A stretch of DNA of 64,000 nucleotides from Candidatus Colimorpha pelethequi. Its GTDB lineage: Bacteria; Bacteroidota; Bacteroidia; Bacteroidales; P3. The position numbers and the translations under genes are program-made. The notes under the pieces were generated by a model. The model was not told where the DNA came from. It did no database searches and saw only the letters and a program-made list of their open reading frames with translations. The stretch is from the NCBI GenBank assembly GCA_018064245.1, contig JAGHVO010000030.1, positions 1-64,000 on the forward strand, given 5' to 3'. Below are positions 9,643-19,846 of the stretch, one piece after another; the stretch's first letter is position 1; each line of letters starts with the position of its first letter.

Positions 9643-11037
9643 TCATCTCACCACCTCCAAGTGACGAGCCACGATGCCTTTGGCTGTGCGGATGCGCACG
9701 ATGTAGGAGCCGGCTGGATAACGCTGGAGGTTGATGGTTGCCACAGTGGAGCCGTCACGGGTGGAGTGTTCCATCAGTTCGCCCTTGAGGGAATAGACCT
9801 CAATGCCCTTGATGCCGAAGGAGGAGGTGACGGTGGCCTGGTCGCTGGCGGGGTTGGGGACGAGCGTTACAGAGTTTTCCGCAAGGGTGCTCACTCCGGC
9901 GTAGGGGCTGTCGGTGGGCTCGGTGTCGCCCAAGAAGAAGTACAGCGGTTGCGACCAGTCGCTGTAATAGACCGTGTCGTGGATGTCGCATTCGTGGTGG
10001 CAGCGCGTGCGCACGTAGCCAGCATAGTAGATGCCCTGCTGCAAGCCGTAGCCGATAAACGACTGATTGTTTGCCGTGGTGGTGCGGATAACGCCCGTAG
10101 AGGGGTCGTCGCGCCAAGGAACCACTACGGCATCATACGCCTCGGCGTAGGGAACAGACTGCCAATCCAGTGCCATATCGTAGTCTGTTCGGCTCCGCAT
10201 CGCCAAATAACTTGGTGTCCTACACCTCTCAATGGTATCGACATATTCCACTGTGTCAGTCGCAACGATGAGAAAGACTGTAGAAAAACAAGTTTGAACA
10301 GCATTATTGGGAACTACTGAGTGAGACCAAGAATTAGAATCATTACGGTCATAATAATCATATGGTCCATAAGAAAATAATCCGGCAGGGGACCATATTT
10401 CTCCATATAATATAGGCCAATGTGTTAATGCAGGATTGCCTCCTTCTTCGATTAATTTTGAATTATACCATGTATATCCAATATAGCAAGAGTCGTCAAC
10501 CGTAATGGGATTGTCGAACATTACTTCATAGACCAAGTGATTTTGCATTGCCATTTCATATTCTATACCATACGGTCCATAGCATGGGATAGCGTAAGGA
10601 ATTTGCATTACATGACTAGGCGATTCTGCATGGAACGTGCCTTCTGCCAACAAGTCCAATTGGTTGTTCCCCGTGGGTCTGTACAGCCGTAGGTACTCAA
10701 AGCAATCCGTTAATGAACTGTCCAGAATTCTTGAATTGGAATTGATGGTAATTCCCGTTGTGTCCCAATGCACAACGGCCGCCAATCCCAATACTTGAAT
10801 TCCTTTGTTGACATGGCAATACACGGCCCTCTCATTGGCACTACTGCCTTGCCACCAAAAGCCTGGCAAATCGTTATATTTGGCAAACAGTTGAAATGAA
10901 TTTACTGAGTCCAGCATAATCCATTCAGGATACATATAATAGTTTGGATGACCCCAATAAATGGTGTCGAGCACCTGTGCCCGCATCGGCAGGGCAAGAA
11001 ATATCACGGCAAAGAAAAACAAAAACAATTTCTTCAT
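9643..11037 (-). CDS. Secreted protein with T9SS type A C-terminal sorting domain
   Basis: Signal peptide; C-term SVTLVPNPASDQATVTSSFGIKGIEVYSLKGELM...INLQRYPAGSYIVRIRTAKGIVARHLEVVR. Confidence 0.82.
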   Translation of the reverse strand: MKKLFLFFFAVIFLALPMRAQVLDTIYWGHPNYYMYPEWIMLDSVNSFQLFAKYNDLPGFWWQGSSANERAVYCHVNKGIQVLGLAAVVHWDTTGITINSNSRILDSSLTDCFEYLRLYRPTGNNQLDLLAEGTFHAESPSHVMQIPYAIPCYGPYGIEYEMAMQNHLVYEVMFDNPITVDDSCYIGYTWYNSKLIEEGGNPALTHWPILYGEIWSPAGLFSYGPYDYYDRNDSNSWSHSVVPNNAVQTCFSTVFLIVATDTVEYVDTIERCRTPSYLAMRSRTDYDMALDWQSVPYAEAYDAVVVPWRDDPSTGVIRTTTANNQSFIGYGLQQGIYYAGYVRTRCHHECDIHDTVYYSDWSQPLYFFLGDTEPTDSPYAGVSTLAENSVTLVPNPASDQATVTSSFGIKGIEVYSLKGELMEHSTRDGSTVATINLQRYPAGSYIVRIRTAKGIVARHLEVVR

Positions 11038-11208
11038 AGTATTTGGTATTAATTATTGATGACAAAATATTTTCACGCACAAAATTAACAATAATTTTGT
11101 TTGTTTTACTAGTTAGACAAAAAAAAAATCAAAAAAATCACAAGAGTCAAAAATTTAACTTTATTTAACACTTGTGCACTGTAATATCATACCAAACATC
11201 GGCTATGT

Positions 11209-11676
11209 CTAAAAATCCAAAGAAGGGACAACCTCGCCAGGTTGGTTGGGCTCTGCGATGGAGAAATACTTTTTATGGATCACACGCCACAGCTTCACGA
11301 ATTGATCTTCGGTCTGGACAAAGCAAAGCAACATCTCTTGATAGTCAAGAGCCATAAATACCGTACACGCATTCTCATAACTTCCAGGTTTTTTGATTGT
11401 TGGATCATCACGGTCGGCCTTGTACATAAAAATGCCATGCATACACAAACCACGAGAAATATCATCAAAAAAGAAATCCTCTAACAATTCGACCCACGCA
11501 CTGCTGTCTTTTGCCTTGATAAAGATGACATCCACCTGATTAATGCTATCCAACTGGTAGTCTTTTGCATAGGCCACATCCAAATTGCTGCGTGAGGCAA
11601 AACGGTCATAAACGGCACGCTGCCCTTCGGCAGAAAAGACACAGCACAACAAAAAGAGAAACAATAGCTTTTTCAT
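11209..11676 (-). CDS. Small secreted protein, possibly DUF4252-like
   Basis: Signal peptide MKKLLFLFLLCCVFSAEGQ; position next to an ECF sigma/anti-sigma pair; family assignment uncertain. Confidence 0.5.
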   Translation of the reverse strand: MKKLLFLFLLCCVFSAEGQRAVYDRFASRSNLDVAYAKDYQLDSINQVDVIFIKAKDSSAWVELLEDFFFDDISRGLCMHGIFMYKADRDDPTIKKPGSYENACTVFMALDYQEMLLCFVQTEDQFVKLWRVIHKKYFSIAEPNQPGEVVPSLDF

Positions 11677-11689
11677 ATTCTCGAAATGG

Positions 11690-12253
11690 TTATGACAAAG
11701 TATAAGCGGCTATTCGTTCCAAAACTTCCGACTCGATGCAGTCGTTGTTGCAGATCAACTCGCCACAAGTGCCAATAGGCCGCACCGGCGCAGGAGCGGC
11801 AACTGGCTCCGACGCAGAAGGCACCTCATTACGCGCAGTATCTACGCTGGTTTCTTGTGGCATTTCCTGTTTTTCGGTCATGGCAACAGAATGCAGCGCT
11901 GGTTTCGCCGACGGAGTGGTTTCGGCAAGCGGTTCAGGCACTTCGGCCGCAGGAGGCAACGGCCGGGTGGAAGAAGGCGTCGCCATACTGTAAACATGCT
12001 CTGCCGACTGACGTTTGGGCAAGAAAAACAACAAGCAACCAACCACCAACACAACACTTGCGGCAAACGCCCAGTAACGCATTGCCGAAGGCCGTTTCAG
12101 CTTGTCGGCAGGCGGCATAGGTTCCTTGGAACGGGTAATGCGCAGCAGCTCTTCTTCCGAAAGCGCCGGCAACGTGTCGAGAGCCTCGGAGAGACGTTCC
12201 CACGCCCGACGACATTCTTCCAAATCAAATTTGTTCGGATTCATGGCTTTCAT
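11690..12253 (-). CDS. Putative anti-sigma factor / single-pass membrane protein
   Basis: TM segment MRYWAFAASVVLVVGCLLFFL; overlaps the 3' end of the ECF sigma gene. Confidence 0.6.
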   Translation of the reverse strand: MKAMNPNKFDLEECRRAWERLSEALDTLPALSEEELLRITRSKEPMPPADKLKRPSAMRYWAFAASVVLVVGCLLFFLPKRQSAEHVYSMATPSSTRPLPPAAEVPEPLAETTPSAKPALHSVAMTEKQEMPQETSVDTARNEVPSASEPVAAPAPVRPIGTCGELICNNDCIESEVLERIAAYTLS

Positions 12254-12761
12254 TATTTTGAGGTTTAACCATTCGCTTTATTTTCCTAATCAGCCTAAAC
12301 ATCCTTCCTTGCACCAAAGGCACAGGAATGCCCTCGCAAGAAGCAACCTCCTTGTAAGGGATTTTCTCCATATAATAGACAAGGTAGCGCCGCTCGCGAT
12401 CATCCAACCGTTCCATTACCTCGTCAATCAAAGTAATGTCCTCCAGATTGGTTTCGGCAGGAAACCGATCCAACTGATGGATAGGCTGCAACTCATAGGA
12501 TTGCCGCCTATCGATATCGCGGTGATAGTTGCTCAAGGCATTTATCGACAACCTGAACACCCAAGTGGATTCGGCGCATTCGTGACGGAATCGACTCAAT
12601 CCATACTGCCGATATTCCACCCAAAACCTGAAAAAGACTTCCTGACGCAAATCATCAAAGCGGTCCTTGTCACCCTTGCAAAACAGCCAGCAAGCCTTGT
12701 TGATGACTTGGCTGTTCCGGTCGAGCAGCGACAGGAATTCTATTTCTTGTTGGGTCATCAT
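12225..12761 (-). CDS. ECF-family RNA polymerase sigma factor
   Basis: FDDLRQEVFFRFWVEY...WVFRLSINALSNYHR...LDDRERRYLVYYMEKIPYKEVASCEGIPVPLVQGRMFRLIRKIK (regions 2 and 4). Confidence 0.88.
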   Translation of the reverse strand: MMTQQEIEFLSLLDRNSQVINKACWLFCKGDKDRFDDLRQEVFFRFWVEYRQYGLSRFRHECAESTWVFRLSINALSNYHRDIDRRQSYELQPIHQLDRFPAETNLEDITLIDEVMERLDDRERRYLVYYMEKIPYKEVASCEGIPVPLVQGRMFRLIRKIKRMVKPQNNESHESEQI

Positions 12762-12947
12762 CCTATGATGTCATTCATTAAGTGCAAAGATACAATAAAT
12801 TGCTCATTTTATTATGTTAGTAACATAAAATATGGGGAAAATTTCCATATCCTGGAATTTAACTTCTTTTAACAACAAGAAAAATGTGTTTTCAAACAGA
12901 CTTGACATTTGAAAGTCGAAAACTCAGCAACCCAATATTTTAAAAAC

Positions 12948-12975
12948 AAAGAGCCGCCCAGTCGGGCGGCTCTTT
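12948..12975 (-). terminator. Terminator hairpin downstream of the DUF4419 gene
   Basis: AAAGAGCCGCCC-AGTC-GGGCGGCTCTTT perfect stem. Confidence 0.8.
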
Positions 12976-12990
12976 TATAAATTATAAATA

Positions 12991-14160
12991 CTATCTCTTA
13001 TTAAGGACACCATTGTGACTGACAAACCAACCTATCTCGGGCCGCACGGCAAAGGTCTCGTGGTCTTGGCTCAGACCCATCGCACCGGCCCAAAGTGTGA
13101 GCTTTATGTCATCCCCTCTCAGAGGCTTAAACGACAAGGGAGCCGTGGACATCTCCGACGGAAGGTTCTCAAAATCAGTATCCTCCATAGGGGAAAAGTC
13201 ATTGCGCAAGAAGTCCTCCTTATGGTATGTGAAATAGGGATAGAACTTGACAATCCAACCATCGACATTGTACTTGGCAGGAGTCTCTCCACACATATAT
13301 TCCTTTTTAGGATTGAGGTTGGTACGTTTGTACGCCGACATCCAGAAAGTCTTGTCCACCTCGCCTTTGGCTGCGGCTGCGAACTTTTCAAGCACGGGTT
13401 CCAACTCGTCCATCCACCAGTCGAGGTCGTACTGACGCAATGCGTGAGCCTTGTCCACCAAGTGCTGCCAATCCTCTGGAGTGCCTTCGAGAATGACCTG
13501 TGGAATACCACATATCTCAGTAACTATATATTCGAAATAAGACTGCATGGCAGACATGATGGAAATCTGCGAAGCCGTATAGGCCACCTTGTCGGTGGTG
13601 GAAAAGTCGCAACTGAGCAAATCCGTCAGCTCTTTGCCGGTGTAGGTCGCAATCTGACGGGTAAACTCAGGAAAGAACTTTTCCCACTCAGCCGCCGAGA
13701 TGAGCATGATGTCAGCATTTGACTCCACTTCCAACCTCTTCTTGCCATCAAAGTCGACAAACTTGTCGCGCAACGCTTCGGCATTTGCCTGGACATGGCA
13801 CGAGAAGCCCTGACAGATAACCAACCACACCGCATCGGGCGTAAGCACCAGCGGACGGTGTTCGGAATAGGCCAGCCGAACAGCGTCGAACAGCGGATGA
13901 GCCGACGGCACAATCTCGTTTTTTCCTTTGGAAGTCACGACTACAGACTCACCACTGTAATAGCCGACATACTCTTCGGCAGCTTTTGCAAACGACACCT
14001 CAGCGAGCAGCTCTTTCGGCGGCGTAAGCTCTTGGATGTCGATAACAGTCTGTTGGACATTCTTTTCCGCGGTTTTCTGTTCGGCTTTTGGAGTCTGCCC
14101 ATTACAAGACACCACCCCTACGGCCAAACCGAGAATCGTGATAAGGAACAATTTCTTCAT
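12991..14160 (-). CDS. Secreted DUF4419 domain protein
   Basis: Signal peptide MKKLFLITILGLAVGVVSC; HPLFDAVRLAYSEHRPLVLTPDAVWLVICQGFSCHV... typical of DUF4419. Confidence 0.8.
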   Translation of the reverse strand: MKKLFLITILGLAVGVVSCNGQTPKAEQKTAEKNVQQTVIDIQELTPPKELLAEVSFAKAAEEYVGYYSGESVVVTSKGKNEIVPSAHPLFDAVRLAYSEHRPLVLTPDAVWLVICQGFSCHVQANAEALRDKFVDFDGKKRLEVESNADIMLISAAEWEKFFPEFTRQIATYTGKELTDLLSCDFSTTDKVAYTASQISIMSAMQSYFEYIVTEICGIPQVILEGTPEDWQHLVDKAHALRQYDLDWWMDELEPVLEKFAAAAKGEVDKTFWMSAYKRTNLNPKKEYMCGETPAKYNVDGWIVKFYPYFTYHKEDFLRNDFSPMEDTDFENLPSEMSTAPLSFKPLRGDDIKLTLWAGAMGLSQDHETFAVRPEIGWFVSHNGVLNKR

Positions 14161-14250
14161 ATCGGTAATATTGATGTTAGGTATTATTTTCGCACTTGAA
14201 TGCAACTGCAAAGATACATTTTTTTTTGAACCAATCATCATTCTGATAAA

Positions 14251-14277
14251 AAAAGCCCCCGCAATGCGGAGGCTTTT
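14251..14277 (-). terminator. Terminator downstream of the EF-G paralogue
   Basis: AAAAGCC..CCGCAATGCGG..GGCTTTT with minus-strand T run. Confidence 0.75.
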
Positions 14278-14303
14278 GTAGGAAGTATAATATAAATACA
14301 ATA

Positions 14304-16436
14304 TTAATCTTCTTCGGTCTGTTCTTCTTCGTAAGCCTTGAGCAAAGCCTGCTGAACATCGGTAGGTACCTGCTGGTACTCGGCGTAGGTCATGGTGAAA
14401 GTACCACGGCCGCTGGTGAGAGAGCTCAAAGCGGTGCAGTAACGGTTCATCTCGGCGAGAGGAGCCTTGGCGCGGAGAGTGGTATATTTACCCTCAGCAT
14501 CCATACCCATCACGATAGCACGACGACCCTGGAGGTCAGTCATAACACCACCCATAGCCTCGGTAGGAACGGTAACGGCTACATCATAAACAGGTTCCAT
14601 GATCTTGGGGTTAGCATTCTTGAAGGCCTCGCGGAAAGCGGTACGACCAGCGATTTTGAATGCGGTTTCATTGGAGTCAACTGGGTGCATTTTACCATCG
14701 TAGATGTTAACCACGATGTCGCGTGCGTAGGAACCGGTAAGAGGACCTTGCTCCATCTTTTCCATGATACCCTTGAGGATGGCAGGCATAAAGCGAGCGT
14801 CGATGCTACCACCAACGATACAGTTGTTGAATACCAACTGACCACCCCAATCCAAAGGATAAACCTGAGTGTCGCGGATGGGATACTTGGTCTGGTTTGG
14901 CATACCCTCGAAATAAGGCTCAACGAGCATGTGGACTTCACCGAACTGACCGCTACCACCGGACTGTTTCTTGTGACGATACATAGCTTCGGCGCTCTTG
15001 GTGATGGTTTCGCGATAAGGAACGCGAGGAGCGGTAAAGTTGACTTCGAGTTTGTAGATATTTTCGAGATACCATTTTACGGTGTTGAGGTGAAGTTCGC
15101 CCTGGCATCCGAGAATGGTCTGACGGAGTTCGCGGCTGTTCTCGAGGGTCAAGGAACGATCCTGGTTGACAATTTCGTTCATTGCGGCACCTACCTTCTC
15201 GTCGTCGTTGCTGTTGGCAGCCTTAACGGCCAAAGTATGGATAGGAACGGGGAACTCGATAGCGGGAACCACGTCGTCGGTGTTCTTGGCACCAGTGATG
15301 GTGTGGTTGGTCTTCACGTCCTTGAGCTTGATTGTGCAGATGATATCACCAGCACAAGCCTTCTCAACGCGCTGACGGTTCTTGCCGGAGCATACGAGAA
15401 TCTGGGAAAGACGTTCCTTGCTCTGGTTGCAGCTGTTGATGACATCGAGCGATTCGGAAACTTCGCCGTCGTAGATACGCAAGTAAGCAATTTCACCGAG
15501 ATTCTTGTCCTTGGCGTTCTTGAAGCAGAACACAACGGGAGCGGCGGCGGAGTCGTTTTTCAACTCGCGACCGGCAACGGTCTTCTTGCATTCGCCAACC
15601 TCGTTGGGAGCGGGAACGTTGTCGTTGATGAACTCGAGCAAACGAGCCACACCAATGTTCTCCTTTGCGGAGGTGCACATAATGGGGTAAAGGTCACGCT
15701 TGTCGATAGCGAGTTTCAAAGCCTTGGTGAGGTCTTCGTGGTTGAGGTCGCCCTCTTCGAAGTATTTCTCCATCAAAGCGTCGTCAGCGGCGGCAGCCTC
15801 CTCAACGAGAGCCATACGCATCTCTTCAGCCTTGCCTGCGAGGTCGGCGGGAATGTCGCTCATTTCGCACTTGCCATCCTTGAAGGTAAGTTGCTTGTTG
15901 AGGACGATATCGATAACGCTGTTGAAACCCAGACCCTGGTTTACGGGGAACTGAAGCACGGTGCACTTTGCGCCGAAATATTCCTTCAACTGGTTGACAG
16001 CATCGTCAAAGTTGGCCTTCTCGGCATCGGTATGGTTGATGGCGAAAATCATGGGAGTGCCCAGCTTGTTGCTGTAGCGGTAAGCGATTTCGGTTCCGAC
16101 TTCGATACCGGCCTGAGCGTTGACTACAACGACGGCAGCCTCTACAACGTTGAAAGCGGCAACGACTTCACCTTGGAAATCGGCAAAACCGGGAACATCG
16201 AGAATATTGATCTTCTTGCCACCAAACTCGGTGTAAAGCAAAGAGGTATTCACGGAATTGCGACGGTCGATTTCGATTTCGCGATAGTCAGAAATGGTGT
16301 TTTTGTCTTCTACGGTGCCACGACGGTTGATAACGCCGCCATTGAAAGCCATAGCCTCGGCCATGGTGGTCTTACCCGATTTAGCTCCGCCAACAAGCGC
16401 GATGTTGCGGATCTCAGAGGTCTGGTAAATTTTCAT
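14304..16436 (-). CDS. Elongation factor G paralogue (EF-G2 type)
   Basis: 710 aa EF-G architecture with diverged G motifs: GGAKSGKTT (P-loop), DVPGFADF (G3), NHTD (G4). Confidence 0.88.
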   Translation of the reverse strand: MKIYQTSEIRNIALVGGAKSGKTTMAEAMAFNGGVINRRGTVEDKNTISDYREIEIDRRNSVNTSLLYTEFGGKKINILDVPGFADFQGEVVAAFNVVEAAVVVVNAQAGIEVGTEIAYRYSNKLGTPMIFAINHTDAEKANFDDAVNQLKEYFGAKCTVLQFPVNQGLGFNSVIDIVLNKQLTFKDGKCEMSDIPADLAGKAEEMRMALVEEAAAADDALMEKYFEEGDLNHEDLTKALKLAIDKRDLYPIMCTSAKENIGVARLLEFINDNVPAPNEVGECKKTVAGRELKNDSAAAPVVFCFKNAKDKNLGEIAYLRIYDGEVSESLDVINSCNQSKERLSQILVCSGKNRQRVEKACAGDIICTIKLKDVKTNHTITGAKNTDDVVPAIEFPVPIHTLAVKAANSNDDEKVGAAMNEIVNQDRSLTLENSRELRQTILGCQGELHLNTVKWYLENIYKLEVNFTAPRVPYRETITKSAEAMYRHKKQSGGSGQFGEVHMLVEPYFEGMPNQTKYPIRDTQVYPLDWGGQLVFNNCIVGGSIDARFMPAILKGIMEKMEQGPLTGSYARDIVVNIYDGKMHPVDSNETAFKIAGRTAFREAFKNANPKIMEPVYDVAVTVPTEAMGGVMTDLQGRRAIVMGMDAEGKYTTLRAKAPLAEMNRYCTALSSLTSGRGTFTMTYAEYQQVPTDVQQALLKAYEEEQTEED

Positions 16437-16735
16437 CGGTTTATATTATTAATATTAGAATTCTCATAAAAAAGCAGCGAAACAGAAATGGGCAAATATC
16501 ATATAAAACATTCGCCTGCAATAAATTGCATTCAAATCTGGTTTCTTCCCACCTTAATTTATAGAAAAGCAAAGATACAAAAAATTTGTAAACTGTGAAC
16601 GGTAAATTGTGAATAGTGACAGAAAAGGCACCAGCAAGCCCTTTCAAAAGGCAAAGACGACAGCAAAACGCAAGTAGGCAACAAATATTTTTATAGTTGG
16701 AAAAAAAAACGTACTTTTGCAACGCAATCGGAAAA

Positions 16736-17374
16736 ATGAACAAAGAGATTTTCAACGACATATTGAAACGCCCCTGCGCCATTTCCAACACAGAATGGCC
16801 CATTTTGCATAGGGATTTGAAAAGCTATCCCTACTGCGCATTGCTCCAAGTGCTCGACTTGCTGGGCGGCAAGGCTTGCGGCGCCATCTCCAACATCGGT
16901 GACGAAACAGATCGTGTGGCGCTCTACGCCATCGGTACCCATTCCCTGAACAAACTACTCAGCCAAACCACCTACAGAGAACCATCGCCCGCACCTGCGC
17001 CCATAGAGACCAAACCGCAAACCGCCGAAGCAAAACCCGCTTTCGACATCCTGCAAGAAATCAACTCCTTCCAAGAAGTATCCTTCAAGACTGCACCCAA
17101 AAACATCATCTTATCGAATTTTTTGAAATCTAACGATTACTTGTCATCCGAAATAGCCGAAGACGAAGTGGTGGAAGCTGTGGAAACCGACAAAAAAAGC
17201 ATCCGCGAAGACACTACAATATACACTGAAACTCTTGCAGTTATACTTGAGAAACAAGGTAAATTTGAAAAAGCCATTGAAGTATATAATCATTTAATTA
17301 CTAAATATCCCGAAAAAAATAGTACTTTTGCAAACCAAATTGAACTTCTCAAAGCGAAATTGGAACAGAAGTAA
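16736..17374 (+). CDS. Conserved protein with C-terminal TPR-like repeat, upstream of secG
   Basis: TLAVILEKQGKFEKAIEVYNHLITKYPEKNSTFANQIE; start at MNKEIFNDIL. Confidence 0.6.
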   Translation: MNKEIFNDILKRPCAISNTEWPILHRDLKSYPYCALLQVLDLLGGKACGAISNIGDETDRVALYAIGTHSLNKLLSQTTYREPSPAPAPIETKPQTAEAKPAFDILQEINSFQEVSFKTAPKNIILSNFLKSNDYLSSEIAEDEVVEAVETDKKSIREDTTIYTETLAVILEKQGKFEKAIEVYNHLITKYPEKNSTFANQIELLKAKLEQK

Positions 17375-17419
17375 ATTGCGTGAAAATAAATTGATTAAAA
17401 AAATCTAAATCATTTTAAT

Positions 17420-17755
17420 ATGTATCAGTTACTTGTTATACTTATTTTGGTAGTATGCGTTGCACTCGCCTTTATCGTATTGATTCAGAACTCCAAAGGA
17501 GGCGGATTGGCAGCAAATTTCTCAGCTCCAAATCAGATTATGGGCGTTCGCAAAACCACCGACTTCCTTGAAAAAGCCACTTGGTGGCTTGCCGCAATTT
17601 TGATTGTGCTGAGTTTGGCCGCTACAGTTGCCATTCCTCGTAATACAGACAATGGCGTCGCTGAATCGGAAGTGTCGGTTTTGGACAACCACAACAACGT
17701 TCCTGCAGCTCCTGTTGCAACACCCGCTGAGGCCGAAGCACCCGTGGCTGAATAA
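17420..17755 (+). CDS. secG: Preprotein translocase subunit SecG
   Basis: MYQLLVILILVVCVALAFIVLIQNSKGGGLAANFSAPNQIMGVRKTTDFLEKATW. Confidence 0.9.
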   Translation: MYQLLVILILVVCVALAFIVLIQNSKGGGLAANFSAPNQIMGVRKTTDFLEKATWWLAAILIVLSLAATVAIPRNTDNGVAESEVSVLDNHNNVPAAPVATPAEAEAPVAE

Positions 17756-17775
17756 TAAATTCAGTAGCAAACTAT

Positions 17776-17809
17776 CAAAAGAGATTTGTCGTTGGACAAA
17801 TCTCTTTTG
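17776..17809 (+). terminator. Terminator downstream of secG
   Basis: CAAAAGAGATTTGTC-GTTG-GACAAATCTCTTTTG. Confidence 0.85.
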
Positions 17810-17959
17810 TCGTAAAAGGAGAAATCTGAGAATAGCGACTGGTGATGAGCGACTTATTAATCCCCAAAGGGATGCGAGAACCACTTTGTCAAATTCGATG
17901 ATGACGAGCAACACCGCAGAATATTATCATCAAGTGATCAACTCTTAACTTTTAACTTC

Positions 17960-19405
17960 GTGTCGCTCCAGCAACAAGTACAACAGCTCATCCTTTCAAA
18001 CTTTCCCCACGATCCTACGCAAGGACAGCTGGAGGCTTGCGAAGCATTGGTGGATTTTCTGTACGATCCCGACCCCAACGCAGCCTTCCTGCTCAAAGGC
18101 TATGCAGGAACAGGCAAAACCTCCTTGATAGGCGCCCTCATCAAAACGGCGCCACTCATCCGCATCAAGACCGTACTGCTCGCCCCAACAGGCAGGGCCG
18201 CCAAAGTATTGGCAAACTACTCTGGCAAAAAGACTTACACCATCCACAAAAAAATCTACACCACCCTCACCGACAGCTCCGGGATGATGCATGTGGTTCG
18301 CGCCCAGAATAAGCACCGATACACGCTTTTCATCGTTGACGAGGCTTCCATGATTGGAACCGGAAGCACCGAAGAAGGCGACTTTGGACGACGCAACCTG
18401 CTGGAAGACTTGATAGAATATGTGGGCGAAGGCTATCACTGCCGACTGCTCTTTATGGGCGACACCGCGCAGCTGCCACCCGTCAACGCAACAGAGAGTC
18501 CCGCCTTGGACAGCAATTACTTGGAATCCATTTCTTCGCTTCACCTTCACGAATACGAGCTAACCGAAGTGGTTCGTCAGCAATTGGAATCGGGAATACT
18601 CCGCAATGCCACATCCTTGCGCGAAAAAATAGCGCAGTTGTCTGACTACGACGATATTGAACTACCAATTTTCAACCTTGAGCATTGCCCAGACCTAAAA
18701 AGACTGCCTGGCGAAGATCTGGAAGAAGTCCTAAACCAAGAATACGGTCAAAACGACTTGGAATCCATCGCCATTGTGTGCCGTTCCAACAAACGCGCCA
18801 ACCTTTTCAACCAATCCATTCGCAACCGAATCCTCTTCAAAGAAGAGTCCATCAATGCCGGCGACTATCTTATGGTTGTGAAAAACAATTACTTCTGGTT
18901 GGACAACGAGTCGGAGATTGGTTTCATCGCCAATGGCGACATCATAGAAATACTCTCCGCCCGCAACTTTCAGGAACTCTATGGGTTTCATTTTGCCGAC
19001 GCCACGATACGCTTCGTTGACTACCCCGACGCCCCTACCTTGGACTGTAAATTATTGTTGGAAACGCTGTACTCCGAATCACCGTCGCTGACCCGTGAAG
19101 AATCGCGCAAACTGTTCAACACCGTGATGGAAGACTACGCCGACCTGCCCACCAAGGCGGAGCGGATGATGGAACTGCAAAAAAATCCCTATTTCAACGC
19201 ACTGCAAATCAAGTTTTCCTACGCACTTACCTGCCACAAGACACAAGGTGGACAATGGAAAACCATTGTCATCGACCAAGGATACCTTACCGACGAGATG
19301 CTAAACAAAGAATACCTGCGTTGGCTCTACACAGCCCTCACACGAGCCACCGAGAAGGTCTATCTGCTCGGGTTTGAGGAAAAATTCTTTGAAGAGCAAC
19401 AGTGA
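17960..19405 (+). CDS. RecD-like ATP-dependent helicase (AAA family, UvrD-like C-terminal domain)
   Basis: Walker A GYAGTGKTSLIGAL, IVDEASMI, GDTAQLPPV, C-terminal LTCHKTQGGQW..LRWLYTALTRATEKVYLLG. Confidence 0.88.
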   Translation: MSLQQQVQQLILSNFPHDPTQGQLEACEALVDFLYDPDPNAAFLLKGYAGTGKTSLIGALIKTAPLIRIKTVLLAPTGRAAKVLANYSGKKTYTIHKKIYTTLTDSSGMMHVVRAQNKHRYTLFIVDEASMIGTGSTEEGDFGRRNLLEDLIEYVGEGYHCRLLFMGDTAQLPPVNATESPALDSNYLESISSLHLHEYELTEVVRQQLESGILRNATSLREKIAQLSDYDDIELPIFNLEHCPDLKRLPGEDLEEVLNQEYGQNDLESIAIVCRSNKRANLFNQSIRNRILFKEESINAGDYLMVVKNNYFWLDNESEIGFIANGDIIEILSARNFQELYGFHFADATIRFVDYPDAPTLDCKLLLETLYSESPSLTREESRKLFNTVMEDYADLPTKAERMMELQKNPYFNALQIKFSYALTCHKTQGGQWKTIVIDQGYLTDEMLNKEYLRWLYTALTRATEKVYLLGFEEKFFEEQQ

Positions 19406-19414
19406 CAATAAAAC

Positions 19415-19444
19415 AAAAAGGAGGATGCTAGCATCCTCCTTTTT
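19415..19444. terminator. Bidirectional terminator between convergent helicase and HU genes
   Basis: Perfect 30-nt palindrome AAAAAGGAGGATGCTAGCATCCTCCTTTTT. Confidence 0.85.
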
Positions 19445-19465
19445 AATTCGAAACACAAAGAACGA

Positions 19466-19726
19466 TTAGAGAAGGTTCTTTGAAGCTTTGAACTTAGCTG
19501 ACTTCTTAGCAGCGATCTTGATGGGCTTTCTGGTTTTGGGGTTGATACCGGTTCTTGCTTTTCTTTCAGTAACACCGAAAGTACCGAAACCGATCAGAAC
19601 GACCTTCTTACCAGCTTTGAGTTCGCCTTTGGTAACTTCTGCGAAAGCGTCAACAGCTTTGCGAGCGTCAGTCTTGGTCAAACCAGCCTTTTCTGCTACA
19701 GCAGCAATAAATTCAGTCTTGTTCAT
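19466..19726 (-). CDS. HU family DNA-binding protein
   Basis: MNKTEFIAAVAEKAGLTKTDARKAVDAF...VVLIGFGTFGVTERKARTGINPKTRKPIKI. Confidence 0.95.
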   Translation of the reverse strand: MNKTEFIAAVAEKAGLTKTDARKAVDAFAEVTKGELKAGKKVVLIGFGTFGVTERKARTGINPKTRKPIKIAAKKSAKFKASKNLL

Positions 19727-19846
19727 TTGTAATCAGTTTTAATGGTTAAACAATTATTATATTTCACGTTGCAAATATATATATTTTTTATTGAAATATG
19801 CAAGAATTATTGTTTTTTTTTATCAAAAAAAAATCTATAATTCATT

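Noticed and set aside
14685-16469. 594-aa ORF antisense to the EF-G paralogue
   Set aside because: Mirror ORF produced by codon bias of the opposite strand; the minus-strand product is a clear EF-G. The same reasoning applies to 803-1987(+), 5610-6581(+), 29332-30108(-), 38799-39488(-) and 51605-52582(-).
17822-17948. Possible small ORF or RNA in the secG-helicase gap
   Set aside because: Open frame is only the tail of a shadow ORF over the terminator; no RBS, promoter or convincing structure.
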